64,000 nucleotides of DNA from Rhodopseudomonas sp. BAL398. Lineage in GTDB: Bacteria > Pseudomonadota > Alphaproteobacteria > Rhizobiales > Xanthobacteraceae. The position numbers were made by a program, and so were the translations under genes. Where the stretch lies: assembly GCF_033001325.1 (NCBI RefSeq), contig NZ_CP133111.1, positions 5,255,001 through 5,319,000 of the forward strand, in the 5' to 3' direction. Shown here piece after piece: positions 44,563 through 53,019 of this stretch (positions are counted from its first letter, which is position 1; each line of letters opens with the position of its first letter). The notes under the pieces were generated by a model. That model was not told where the DNA came from. It ran no database searches and saw only the letters and a list, made by a program, of their open reading frames with translations.

Positions 44563-45540
44563 TCAGCCTTCCGCGCTGATGCGCGGATCGAGCCGGGCAT
44601 AGAGCATGTCGACGAAGAAATTCACCGCGATCACCAAAAGCGCCGAGACGAACACGATGCCCAGCAATGTGTTGAGGTCGCGCTGCACCACCGATTCATA
44701 GGCCAGCCGTCCCAGCCCCGGCAGCGAGAACACGCTTTCCACCACCACCGAGCCGCCCAGCATGGTGCCGGCCTGCAGCCCGATCAGCGTCACCATCGGC
44801 AGCAGCGCGTTGCGCAGCACGTGGCGCACCACCACGCGGGTCTCGTCGAGACCCTTGGCGCGCGCGGTGCGGACGAAATCCAGATTCAGCACCTCGAGCA
44901 TCGAGGCGCGCATGATCCGCAGATAGATCGCCAGAAAGATCAGCCCCAGCGTCAGGGTCGGCAGCACCAGGTGCTGGGCGATGTCGAGCGTGCGCCACAA
45001 TCCGGTCTGCACCGCGCCGATATCTTCGAAGCCGCCGGCCGGCAGCCATTGCAGATAGATCGAAAACACCATGATGGCCATCAGGCCGAACCAGAACGAC
45101 GGGGTGGCGTAAAAAATCAGCCCGACGGTGGAGATCACCGTGTCGGGCCATTTGTTGACGCCGCGCGCGGCGATCACGCCGAGCACGAGGCCAGCGAAGA
45201 ACGCGAACGACAGCGAGGCGGTCATCAGCAGGATGGTCGGCGGCAGCCGCTCCAGGATTACGGTGGTCACCGGCTTGCCGTAGATCGCCGAATAGCCGAG
45301 ATCGAGCCGGACCAGCCGCCACAGATATTGGCCGAGCTGCGCCGGCACCGACAGGTCGAGGCCGTAGAATTGCCGCAGCGATTTGGCGGTGGCGGCGTCG
45401 CCGCCGCCCATCTGCGCCATCATCGCGTCGACGGTGTCGCCGGGCGCGAACTGCAACAGCAGAAACACGCCGATCAGGATCAGCAACAGCGTCGGGATCG
45501 AAGCGGCGAGCCGCCGCCCCGCAAGGCTCAGGATGCGCAT
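44563..45540 (-). CDS. Peptide-type ABC transporter permease (DppB-like)
   Basis: The 325-residue permease has the N-terminal helix of DppB/OppB (LAASIPTLLLILIGVFLLLQFAPGDTVDAM) and six helices. The ATPase-contact loop is LDFVRTARAKGLDETRVVVRHVLRNALLPMVTLIGL. The gene order in transcription is binding protein, this permease, the DppC-like permease and the double ATPase. Confidence 0.92.
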   Translation of the reverse strand: MRILSLAGRRLAASIPTLLLILIGVFLLLQFAPGDTVDAMMAQMGGGDAATAKSLRQFYGLDLSVPAQLGQYLWRLVRLDLGYSAIYGKPVTTVILERLPPTILLMTASLSFAFFAGLVLGVIAARGVNKWPDTVISTVGLIFYATPSFWFGLMAIMVFSIYLQWLPAGGFEDIGAVQTGLWRTLDIAQHLVLPTLTLGLIFLAIYLRIMRASMLEVLNLDFVRTARAKGLDETRVVVRHVLRNALLPMVTLIGLQAGTMLGGSVVVESVFSLPGLGRLAYESVVQRDLNTLLGIVFVSALLVIAVNFFVDMLYARLDPRISAEG

Positions 45541-45564
45541 CGGACTATCTTGCTGGAGTTTACA

Positions 45565-47181
45565 CTATTCGGCCAGCCAAAGATCGTGCCAGGTCGAGGA
45601 GCCCCAGCGCGGCGTATTCGAATGGTTGCGCGCCTTGGTGCTGATCACGGTGACGAAAATCTGCTCGATCGGCATCCACACCGGCAATTCGGTATTCGCC
45701 CGCGTGACGAAATCGGCATACAGCGCCTTGCGCTTGACCGGATCGAGCTCGGTGGCGGCGGAATCGATGATCTTGTCGATGGTCGGGTCGGTCCAGCCCC
45801 ATTGGTTGGTCCAGGGCGCGCCGGCGGGCTGGCCGGAGCGATACCAGACCGTGGTCGAAACCGCCGGATCGTTGCGATATTGATGCCAGCCGGTGGCGAG
45901 GTCAAAAGCGTGGTCGCTATAGACCTGCTTCAGGAAGCCGCCGCCATCATTGCGAACGACCTCGACCGGAATCCCGACTTCCGACAGCGACTGCTGCACG
46001 AAGGTCGCCCATAGCGAGATGTCCTCGCCCCAGGGCGCCGGCAACAGCCGCAACGAGAAGCGCTTGCCGTCGGCGCCCTTCTTGAAGCCGGCCTCGTCGA
46101 GCAGGGCGTTGGCCTTGGCCTTGTCGTAGGGATATTGCGGGGCGTCGGCGCCGGGGTAGAAATCCGTCGAGGTCGACGGAATCGGCCCGGTGCCGAGCTT
46201 GGCGAAATCGCCGAGAAAATTGTCGATGAAGAACGGCACGTTGATGGCGTGGGCGATGGCGCGCCGGACCTTGATGTCGGCCAGTTCCTTGGTGCGGAAG
46301 TTGAACTCCAGCGTATTGGTGCGGGCGTTGCCCTCATTGCCCTTGGTGGAGACGATGAAGCGCTTGTCCTTGCCGAGCCGCGCCATGTCGGAGATCGTCA
46401 GGCCCGAAAACGGGCTGTAATGCAGGTCGCCGGCCTCGAGCTGCGCCGCCGCCGCGGAGCGATCGGTGATCACCCGCCAGACGATGCGGTCGAGATAGGG
46501 CATGTTCGGCCGCCAGTAATTCTCGTTGCGGTCGGCGATGATGTATTGGCCGCGCTCATATTTGACGAATTTGAACGGCCCGGTGCCGACCGGCGCCAGA
46601 TTGACCGGGTTCTGCCTGATGTCGCCATTTTCATAAAGATGCTTGGCGGAGACATAGCCGAGGTCGGGCAGCGCGCGCAGCAGCAGGTCGAGCGGCATCG
46701 GCCGCTCGTAGTTGAACACTGCCGTATGGGCGTCGGGGGTGTCGACCGAGGTCAGGAACAGCTGCAGCGTGGTGCCGTAATTGAGGATCTTCTTCCACAT
46801 GTTCATGGCGGTGAAGGCGACGTCGGCCGAGGTGAACGGCTTGCCGTCGTGCCAGGTGACGCCCTTGCGCAGCTTGAAGGTGATGGTCTTGCCGTCGGGC
46901 GAACTCTCCCAGCTCTCGGCCAGCACGCCGACCGGCTTGCCGGCGGCGTCGAGATCGATCAGCGCCTCCTGGATCTTGCCGCCGATGATGTAGACGCCGG
47001 TGGAGGCCTGGATGCTGGGGTTGAGCTGGCGCTGTTCGGCGCCGTAATGCACCTTGAAGACGCCGCCCTTGCGAGGCGTTTCAGCCGCAAAGGCGCGCAA
47101 CGGATTGATGACATTGGCGGCAATGGCGGCCGATGTCAGCAAGGCGGTGCGGCGATTGATCTCAAGACGCGAAAAATCCAT
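45565..47181 (-). CDS. Peptide-type ABC transporter substrate-binding protein
   Basis: The 538-residue extracellular solute-binding protein of family 5 starts MDFSRLEINRRTALLTSAAIAANVINPLRAFA. This resembles a Tat signal (RRTALL), though the export route is not certain. The mature part has GKTITFKLRKGVTWHDGKPFTSADVAF and VRRAIAHAINVPFFIDNF, typical of DppA/OppA. Ligand specificity cannot be deduced. Confidence 0.92.
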   Translation of the reverse strand: MDFSRLEINRRTALLTSAAIAANVINPLRAFAAETPRKGGVFKVHYGAEQRQLNPSIQASTGVYIIGGKIQEALIDLDAAGKPVGVLAESWESSPDGKTITFKLRKGVTWHDGKPFTSADVAFTAMNMWKKILNYGTTLQLFLTSVDTPDAHTAVFNYERPMPLDLLLRALPDLGYVSAKHLYENGDIRQNPVNLAPVGTGPFKFVKYERGQYIIADRNENYWRPNMPYLDRIVWRVITDRSAAAAQLEAGDLHYSPFSGLTISDMARLGKDKRFIVSTKGNEGNARTNTLEFNFRTKELADIKVRRAIAHAINVPFFIDNFLGDFAKLGTGPIPSTSTDFYPGADAPQYPYDKAKANALLDEAGFKKGADGKRFSLRLLPAPWGEDISLWATFVQQSLSEVGIPVEVVRNDGGGFLKQVYSDHAFDLATGWHQYRNDPAVSTTVWYRSGQPAGAPWTNQWGWTDPTIDKIIDSAATELDPVKRKALYADFVTRANTELPVWMPIEQIFVTVISTKARNHSNTPRWGSSTWHDLWLAE

Positions 47182-47421
47182 GACTACTCCTGATAGGAAC
47201 CCAGCTTTCGGCTCGTCGAAAGTCGACGTTACGACAAAGCCGGCAGGCTAGCCATTTTCAATTTGAGGCGGAACGTGGCGTTTTGTTGCGCAGCCGATGT
47301 GCTTGCCGCGTCGGCTGGCCTGCGCCGCGTCGGGATGCGCGCATCGCACAAGTCCTGCGTGCAGCGTCGCGGCCGGGCGGCGGCAGCGGCGCCATCAAGC
47401 GTGACGGCGCCGCCGCTGCAC

Positions 47422-48870
47422 TCATGGGTTGCCGCCGGATGCCGGCGGCACGAAGTTGTCTTTCGTGCTGGCGATCTGCCCCGTTGCCAGATCCTTGGCC
47501 TGGATCGTGATGCTGGTCGGCGCCGTCGGCACCATGTTGCCCGGCACCTGCAGCGAAATCCGAACCTCGCGGGTCTGATCCTGTCCGACCTCGATCGTCA
47601 GCCGGTCCGATGCGCGCGGCGGGATGCCGATGGCATGCAGGCGCGCGCCGGGAAGACCAACCACTCCGATCTCGAAGGCGCGGTCGGCGCCCTTGTTGAG
47701 GATGCGCAAGGTGTAGTCGTTGCGAACGCCGCCGTCGGACAGGGCGACGAACAGCGGATTGCGCTCGTGCAGCACGTTGATGTCCAGCGAGCTGCGCGTT
47801 GCCAGCGCGTAGATCATGATGGCGCCGACCAGCGCGATCAGCCCGCCATAGAGCAGCGTGCGCGCCCGGATCGGGCGATACAGCGGCGGCTTGCCCGCCA
47901 GCCGGCGCCCGGCATTGATATCGGTATCGTAGGCGATCAGCCCGGTCGGGCGGTCGACCTGGCGCATCACGGCGTCGCAGGCGTCGATGCACAGCCCGCA
48001 CTGGATGCAGCCGAGCTGGATGCCCTCGCGGATATCGACGCCGGTGGGGCAGACATTGATGCACTGGTGACAATCGATGCAATCGCCCGCGGCCTGGTCG
48101 TGCTGGCGCAGCTGCTCGGCCTTCTTGACCGACATCCGCGGCTCGCCGCGGTCGACCCGATAGGTGACGTTGAGCGCCCATTCGTCGGTCAGTGCCGCCT
48201 GGATCCGCGGCCACGGACACATATAGATGCAGATCTGCTCGCGGGCATGGCCGGCGAAAGTGTAGGTGGTGGCAGTCAGGATGCCGATCCAGATATAGGC
48301 GACCATCGGCGCCTGGAAGGTGAGCAGGTCCTTGACCAGGGTCGGCGCGTCGGAGAAATACAGCACCCAGGCGCCGCCGGTCCACCAGGCGATCAGCAGC
48401 CACAGCGTGTGCTTGGTGACGAGCTGGCGCAGGCGGGTGAAGCTGAGGCCCTGCTTGTCGCTGCGGATGCGCTCGCGGCGGTCGCCCTCGACCCAGCGTT
48501 CGATCGCGTAGAACAGATCTGTCCACACCGTCTGCGGACACAGATAGCCGCACCAGATCCGCCCGGCCAGCGCGTTCATCAGGAACAGCACCAGCGCCGC
48601 CAGGATCAACAGGCCGGTGAAGTAATAGACTTCCTGCGGCCACAGCTCGATGAAGAAGAAGTAGAACCGGCGATGCGGCAGATCGACCAGCACCGCCTGG
48701 TTCGGCAATCCCGGCCCGCGATCCCAGCGCACGAACGGCAGCAGGTAGTAGATCGACAGCGTGATCGCCAGCAGCGTCCATTTGATCCGCCGGAACCGGC
48801 CATGGACGGCCTGCGGATAGACTTTCATGCGAGGGGCGTAGAGCGGCCCCTCGATATGTGTTTCTGTCAT
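47422..48870 (-). CDS. ccoG: Cytochrome cbb3 oxidase accessory ferredoxin CcoG
   Basis: The 482-residue membrane protein has several helices and a ferredoxin domain with two CX2CX2CX3C clusters (C264-C274 and C288-C298: CIDCHQCINVC and CIQCGLCIDAC). Upstream cysteines lie in WCGYLCPQT and CIYMCPWPR. CcoG reduces Cu(II) for insertion into cbb3 oxidase. The usual neighbours ccoNOQP, ccoH, ccoI and ccoS are not in the window. The C-terminal IgG-like domain is the FixG tail. A perfect FNR/FixK-type box lies about 590 bp upstream. Confidence 0.92.
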   Translation of the reverse strand: MTETHIEGPLYAPRMKVYPQAVHGRFRRIKWTLLAITLSIYYLLPFVRWDRGPGLPNQAVLVDLPHRRFYFFFIELWPQEVYYFTGLLILAALVLFLMNALAGRIWCGYLCPQTVWTDLFYAIERWVEGDRRERIRSDKQGLSFTRLRQLVTKHTLWLLIAWWTGGAWVLYFSDAPTLVKDLLTFQAPMVAYIWIGILTATTYTFAGHAREQICIYMCPWPRIQAALTDEWALNVTYRVDRGEPRMSVKKAEQLRQHDQAAGDCIDCHQCINVCPTGVDIREGIQLGCIQCGLCIDACDAVMRQVDRPTGLIAYDTDINAGRRLAGKPPLYRPIRARTLLYGGLIALVGAIMIYALATRSSLDINVLHERNPLFVALSDGGVRNDYTLRILNKGADRAFEIGVVGLPGARLHAIGIPPRASDRLTIEVGQDQTREVRISLQVPGNMVPTAPTSITIQAKDLATGQIASTKDNFVPPASGGNP

Positions 48871-48901
48871 GGGGTGACGACGCTATTGGTGTTGTTGCTA
48901 T

Positions 48902-48947
48902 GGAAACTAGCCGGCCGCGGGGCCGGAAACTAGCCGGCCGAGGGGCG
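48902..48947. repeat. 23-bp tandem duplication
   Basis: Two copies of GGAAACTAGCCGGCCG plus seven bases lie at 48902-48924 and 48925-48947, differing at two positions. The second copy covers the end of the small membrane protein gene, including its stop codon. Confidence 0.75.
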
Positions 48948-49130
48948 GGCGATCTTTCTGGCGACCAGAAACGACAGCGGCATCGCGACCAGGAAGCCGG
49001 CGAGCACGGCGAAGGGAATCATCCGCATTGCTTCCGCGGCGAGGCTCGGGATGGTCAGCACGGCGATCATCGCCACGCCCGCAAGCGAGGCGCCCAGAAC
49101 GATCCATATGACAACGGCGATCTTGATCAT
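48930..49130 (-). CDS. Small two-span membrane protein next to ccoG
   Basis: The 66-residue protein has two hydrophobic segments (about 2-28, IAVVIWIVLGASLAGVAMIA, and 36-57, MIPFAVLAGFLVAMPLSFLV), a cytoplasmic-side basic ARKIARP end, and no recognised domain. GAGGAA precedes the ATG. It is read in the same direction as ccoG, 60 bp upstream, so it is probably in the same transcript. A role in oxidase assembly would be a guess. Confidence 0.65.
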   Translation of the reverse strand: MIKIAVVIWIVLGASLAGVAMIAVLTIPSLAAEAMRMIPFAVLAGFLVAMPLSFLVARKIARPSAG

Positions 49131-49412
49131 GGTGTCTTCCTCTTTGCTCGTTCCCGCGCGGACGATCTCGTTTATCCGTCGGGCGCTTCAATCTCTGGCC
49201 GGCTGCAACCGCGACATTCGTGTCGAATCCTTGCGCCACACCTGACCTGCTCCATCGCGCGGTCGACTGGCAGGCTGCCAACAGGGCAGGCCGACGCTCT
49301 TGCTTAAGATCAATGTCAGGCCGCTGCCGGTCCACATTTTGGCGGGCACTGACGCCTTACCGAACAGGCCGTGACCGCTGGGAGAGCCGTGGGATGGCAT
49401 ATCTTACCGCAA

Positions 49413-49426
49413 ACATTTGAATATGT
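49413..49426. promoter_or_regulatory. AT-rich dyad ACATTTGAATATGT
   Basis: ACAT and ATGT flank TTGAAT in a locally AT-rich stretch 242 bp before the YeeE/YedE gene. The soxS-soxV intergenic dyad also has ACAT and ATGT ends around GAAT. A shared regulator such as the SoxR-like repressor is possible but unproven. Confidence 0.3.
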
Positions 49427-49455
49427 AGGTGATAGCCCGGGAGCGGGAACTGCGC

Positions 49456-49469
49456 TTGATCTGAATCAA
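49456..49469. promoter_or_regulatory. FNR/FixK-type box
   Basis: TTGATCTGAATCAA is a perfect match to TTGAT-N4-ATCAA, the site of FixK2, FnrN and Fnr proteins. It may drive the leftward small-gene/ccoG transcript (325 bp to that start codon), which would fit low-oxygen control of ccoG. It could also drive the rightward YeeE/YedE gene, about 200 bp away. Confidence 0.65.
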
Positions 49470-49667
49470 ACGGCACCGACGAGCCGGCGCCGATGCGAGG
49501 AATTTCTTGCTCAAATCTCCCGCAGCGCAGCAAATCCGCCTTCGCGGCGCACGACCGACAGCTGCTTTGTCGTTTATTTTCCGGCCTCATTTACCCATCA
49601 TCCAGGTACCCTTAAATCCCGGTCAGAGCCGCTGACGCTGTCAGCGCAAGGGCTGAGGATTTGCACC

Positions 49668-50723
49668 ATGGCGTTGCCCGAAACTTCGGTTCTGCTTGGA
49701 TTTGCGATCGGCCTTGCGTTTGGCGTGGTCGGTCTGCTCAGCGGGTTCTGCCTGACCAGCGGTTTGCGTGACTGGTGGACCCAGGATGACGGCCGCAAGA
49801 TCCGCAGCTTCGCGGTCGCGCTGGCGGTGGCGATCGCGGGCGCCCAGGCGCTGGCCGGGTTCGGCCTGGTCGATATCGGCAAGTCGCTGTATCTGCTGCC
49901 GTCGTTTTCGGCGCCGCTGATTTTCGCCGGCGGGCTGCTGTTCGGCATCGGCATGGTGCTGGCCAATGGCTGCGCCTCGCGGGCGCTGGTGCTGCTCGGC
50001 AAGGGCAATCTGCGCTCGCTGGTGGTGCTGGTGATGATCGGGATCGCCGCGCAGATGACGCTGAAGGGACTGCTGGCGCCGGCGCGGCTGGCGGTGATGC
50101 AATGGACCCAGATGTCGCCGTCCGCGGTGTCGCTGCCGGCCTTGTTGAGCGCGCTCGGGATCGGCGAAGGCGCTGCCCGCATCGCCGTGACGCTGATCAT
50201 CAGCGGCGCGTTGCTTGTGTTCGCGCTGTCCGATCGCGGCTTTCGCCGTAGCCCTGGCCAGCTCGCGGCTGGTATAGCCATCGGCCTATTGGTCACCGCC
50301 GGCTGGCTCGCCACCGGCTGGCTCGGCGTCGACGAATTCAATCCGATCCCGGTGACCTCGCTGACCTTCGTCTCGCCGATCGCCGACAGCTTGCAATACG
50401 TCATGCTGTCGACCGGGCTGTCGCTGAATTTCGGCATCGCGGTGGTGGCCGGCGTGTTGACCGGCAGCGTCGCCACCGCGCTGCTGACCGGACGCTTCGC
50501 GCTCGAGGGTTACCATTCCGCCAGCCACACCGCGCGCTCGGTGCTCGGCGCTACGCTGATGGGCAGCGGCGGCGCGATGGCCTATGGCTGCTCGATCGGC
50601 CAGGGCCTCACCGGCCTGTCGACGCTGGCGATCCCGTCCTTCATCGCGGTGGCGGGAATCCTGAGCGGCGCCGCGCTGGGGATTCGCGGCCGCGTCATGA
50701 TGCCGGCGCTGGCCACCAGCTAG
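49668..50723 (+). CDS. YeeE/YedE family thiosulfate-type transporter
   Basis: The 351-residue membrane protein has nine or so helices. The conserved cysteines of the TsuA/YeeE family lie in LLSGFCLTSGL, LANGCASRAL and AYGCSIGQGLTG. Family members take up thiosulfate or other sulfur compounds through these cysteines. The ATG at 49668 has CTGAGGAT upstream. It stands before a DsrE-like gene and a second YeeE-type gene, all beside the sox cluster, so import of a sulfur substrate for oxidation is likely. Confidence 0.85.
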   Translation: MALPETSVLLGFAIGLAFGVVGLLSGFCLTSGLRDWWTQDDGRKIRSFAVALAVAIAGAQALAGFGLVDIGKSLYLLPSFSAPLIFAGGLLFGIGMVLANGCASRALVLLGKGNLRSLVVLVMIGIAAQMTLKGLLAPARLAVMQWTQMSPSAVSLPALLSALGIGEGAARIAVTLIISGALLVFALSDRGFRRSPGQLAAGIAIGLLVTAGWLATGWLGVDEFNPIPVTSLTFVSPIADSLQYVMLSTGLSLNFGIAVVAGVLTGSVATALLTGRFALEGYHSASHTARSVLGATLMGSGGAMAYGCSIGQGLTGLSTLAIPSFIAVAGILSGAALGIRGRVMMPALATS

Positions 50724-50833
50724 CGCGCGCCGAAATCATCATTCTCGCAATTGTGCGGAAACGTCGATCGACGCGGATGACTCGCGCGGCGGCGGCGGCT
50801 AGTTTGCATGCAACAACATCAGGGAGGACGACA

Positions 50834-51286
50834 ATGAAGATTTGGATGAGCGCGATTGCGGGTGCGTTGCTGCTGGCGGTGACCAGCGTGCCGGGTGTGG
50901 CGGCCGACGCCAAGCTGCATCGGGTCGCGATCCAGGTCGACCAGAACGATCCGGCGGTGATGAATCTGGCGCTGAACAACGCCAGCAACATCATGGAGCA
51001 GTACAAATCCTCCGGCGAAGAGGTTCAGGTCGAGATCGTGACCTATGGGCCCGGCCTGCACATGCTGCGCGCCGACACCTCGCCGGTGAAGGACCGCATC
51101 AAGCAGATCGCCGAAGGCAGCTTTCCGTCCAGCATCAAGTTCTCGGCCTGCGGCAACACCAAAGCGGGCATGGAGAAGCACGAAGGCAAGCCGGTCAGCA
51201 TCATCCCCGAAGCCAATGTGGTGCCGTCCGGCGCGGTCCGCTTGATGGAGCTGCAGGAACAGGGCTGGAGCTATCTGCGGCCGTAA
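50834..51286 (+). CDS. Exported DsrE-family protein
   Basis: The 150-residue protein has a signal peptide (MKIWMSAIAGALLLAVTSVPGVAA). A DsrE/YchN-type alpha-beta domain follows: KLHRVAIQVDQNDPAVMNLALNNASNIMEQYKSSGEEVQVEIVTYGPGLHML. A single conserved-looking cysteine lies in IKFSACGNTKAGMEKHEG. DsrE proteins carry sulfur as persulfide, so a periplasmic sulfur carrier between transport and Sox is inferred. GGGAGGA lies before the ATG at 50834. Confidence 0.82.
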   Translation: MKIWMSAIAGALLLAVTSVPGVAADAKLHRVAIQVDQNDPAVMNLALNNASNIMEQYKSSGEEVQVEIVTYGPGLHMLRADTSPVKDRIKQIAEGSFPSSIKFSACGNTKAGMEKHEGKPVSIIPEANVVPSGAVRLMELQEQGWSYLRP

Positions 51287-51337
51287 GCGATCCTCGCGCA
51301 AGCTGACGCTCGGTTGTCAGCATCAGCGCTTTTGTTC

Positions 51338-51372
51338 GTCATTGCGAGGAGCGCAGCGACGAAGCAATCCAG
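51338..51372. repeat. Palindromic repeat, family A (half copy)
   Basis: GTCATTGCGAGGAGCGCAGC followed by GACGAAGCAATCCAG is the left end of family A. The right-hand mirror is missing, so it is a truncated copy in the gap between the DsrE-like gene and soxT. Confidence 0.8.
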
Positions 51373-51415
51373 AAACGCTACTCTGACGGAGACAAAGCAC
51401 TTGATCGGGTCAGCT

Positions 51416-52525
51416 TCACTCCGACGGATGTTGCCAGCCGCGCAGGCTGATCCAGCCGCGATGCAGCAGGTCGGCGGGCGAGCCCTCGACCAGCACGGCG
51501 ATTCCCAGGCGGGCGCCGAGCATCATGCCGCCGACCGCCAGCGGCCATGACAGCGCCAGCACCGACCCCGCGGTGACGCCCTGACCGATGGTGCAGCCGC
51601 CGGTCAGGATGCCGCCGATGCCCATCAGCACCGCGCCGCCGAGATGGCGCCGCATCTCGTGGTCGTCGTCGAACGCCTCCCAGCGCAATTCGTCGGCGCG
51701 CCGCGCCGCGAGCCACGATCCGGCGACGACGCCGAACACGGTGCCGACGCCGAAATCGGCGAAATTCACCGCGTCGAGCACGCCGGCATAGAGCGCCTTG
51801 CCGATGGTCGAGACGAAGGTCAGGCTTTGCGGATGGAGCGGCCCGGCGAATTCGTCGGCGAGCCAGGTAGTGACGAACCAGCCCGCCACGGTCAGCACGC
51901 CGAGCGCGATGCCGGCCATCAGCAGCCGCGGCGCGCGCCGCAGGCGTCGATCGCCCAAAGCCGCCGCGCACAGCCCGACGCCGGCGATGGCGGCGATGGC
52001 GTTGCGCAGATCATAGCCGAAGGCGCGTTGCAGCAGCGAGGCGAGGTCGGCGCGGATGCCGTCCGGCATCGGCAGCGCGACGCTTTCCAGCGCGGTGATG
52101 CGAAAGCCGGCGAACACGCCGCGCAGCGTCGCATAGGCGGCGCCGCCCAGCACCAGGATCACCACCAGGCTGCGCAGATCGCCAGAGCCGAGCCGCACCA
52201 GGGAGCCGAACCCGCAGGTGCCGACCATCGCCATGCCGACCCCGAACATCACGCTGCCGATCGCGATCGACAGCAGCGGAATCGCCGACGGGGTGTAGCC
52301 GATCAGTTGCGGGTCGAGCAGGCCGGCGACGACCAGGAGCTGGGTGCCGATGATCGCGACGCCAAGCGCCAGCCCGAAGATCCGCAGCCGACGGGTGTCG
52401 CCGCCCATCAACGCGTCTTCGATGGCGCCGAACGAGCACAGCCGCGCGTGGCGGACGAAAAACCCGGCTGCCGTCCCGATGCCGAAGCCGGCCAGGGCGA
52501 GCATCCAGGCAGAGGCGTTCTGCAT
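51416..52525 (-). CDS. soxT: YeeE/YedE family permease, SoxT-type
   Basis: The 369-residue membrane protein has about ten helices and three conserved cysteines in the TsuA pattern (RHARLCSFGAIEDAL, MVGTCGFGSLVRLGSG, LTGGCTIGQGVT). It follows soxS and soxR on the minus strand, 76 bp after soxR, which matches soxSRT arrays described in other alphaproteobacteria. Likely a thiosulfate or sulfur-compound transporter, possibly working with the first YeeE protein. Confidence 0.82.
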   Translation of the reverse strand: MQNASAWMLALAGFGIGTAAGFFVRHARLCSFGAIEDALMGGDTRRLRIFGLALGVAIIGTQLLVVAGLLDPQLIGYTPSAIPLLSIAIGSVMFGVGMAMVGTCGFGSLVRLGSGDLRSLVVILVLGGAAYATLRGVFAGFRITALESVALPMPDGIRADLASLLQRAFGYDLRNAIAAIAGVGLCAAALGDRRLRRAPRLLMAGIALGVLTVAGWFVTTWLADEFAGPLHPQSLTFVSTIGKALYAGVLDAVNFADFGVGTVFGVVAGSWLAARRADELRWEAFDDDHEMRRHLGGAVLMGIGGILTGGCTIGQGVTAGSVLALSWPLAVGGMMLGARLGIAVLVEGSPADLLHRGWISLRGWQHPSE

Positions 52526-52601
52526 GGCATTTCCTCTTACTCGCCGCGGGGTCTTGACGCTTGCTCGCGCTGCCCCGTCGTCGCCTGCCTGATCGGCAGT
52601 G

Positions 52602-52982
52602 CTACTTGTTTGCGTCGCCGTTGCGCGCGGTGGCGCAGAAAATATCGTAGACCACCGAGATCACCCGGCGCACGTCCTCATTGGCCAGACTGTAATAGAT
52701 CGTCTTGCCGTCGCGCCTGGTGTCGACCATGCCGTCGTAACGTAGCCGCGCCAATTGCTGCGACACCGCGGACTGCCGCATCGACAGAATGTTTTCCAGC
52801 TCGGTGACCGAGCGCTCGCGCTCCGCCAGCAGGCACAGCAACAGCAGCCGGTTCTCGTGCGACAGCGCCTTGAGGAAATTGCTGGCCTTGCGGGCCTTGC
52901 GCATCAACAGGTCGAGCTCGGGCGAATATTCCGCGCCGTCGCGGAATTCGGTCTCAATGTCGGGATCGAGGATCGATGTCAT
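52602..52982 (-). CDS. soxR: ArsR-family sulfur-responsive repressor (SoxR/SqrR/BigR type)
   Basis: The 126-residue protein has the ArsR winged helix (KASNFLKALSHENRLLLLCLLAERERSVTELENILSMRQSAVSQQLARLRYDGMV). Two cysteines are present, C50 in LLLLCLL and C116 in YDIFCATA, exactly 66 residues apart. SqrR (C41, C107) and BigR (C42, C108) have the same spacing. These form a di- or tetrasulfide in response to reactive sulfur and then leave DNA. It should repress soxSRT and the divergent sox genes. Confidence 0.9.
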   Translation of the reverse strand: MTSILDPDIETEFRDGAEYSPELDLLMRKARKASNFLKALSHENRLLLLCLLAERERSVTELENILSMRQSAVSQQLARLRYDGMVDTRRDGKTIYYSLANEDVRRVISVVYDIFCATARNGDANK

Positions 52983-53019
52983 GGGGGCGATTACCGTTCG
53001 CTGATGAGTTGAAAATCGC

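Larger units (their letters stand above)
49131..49667. other. 537-bp intergenic region with FNR/FixK box and AT-rich dyad
   Basis: I see no convincing gene here. The frames that cross it are short, or extend the YeeE/YedE gene without conservation. It holds a short palindrome at 49413-49426 and a perfect FNR/FixK-type site at 49456-49469. Otherwise it is featureless. Confidence 0.6.

Noticed and set aside
49371-49667. Longer N-terminus for the YeeE/YedE gene
   Set aside because: The extra 99 codons are hydrophilic, cross the FNR/FixK box, and resemble no part of the family. The ATG at 49668 fits the first helix.
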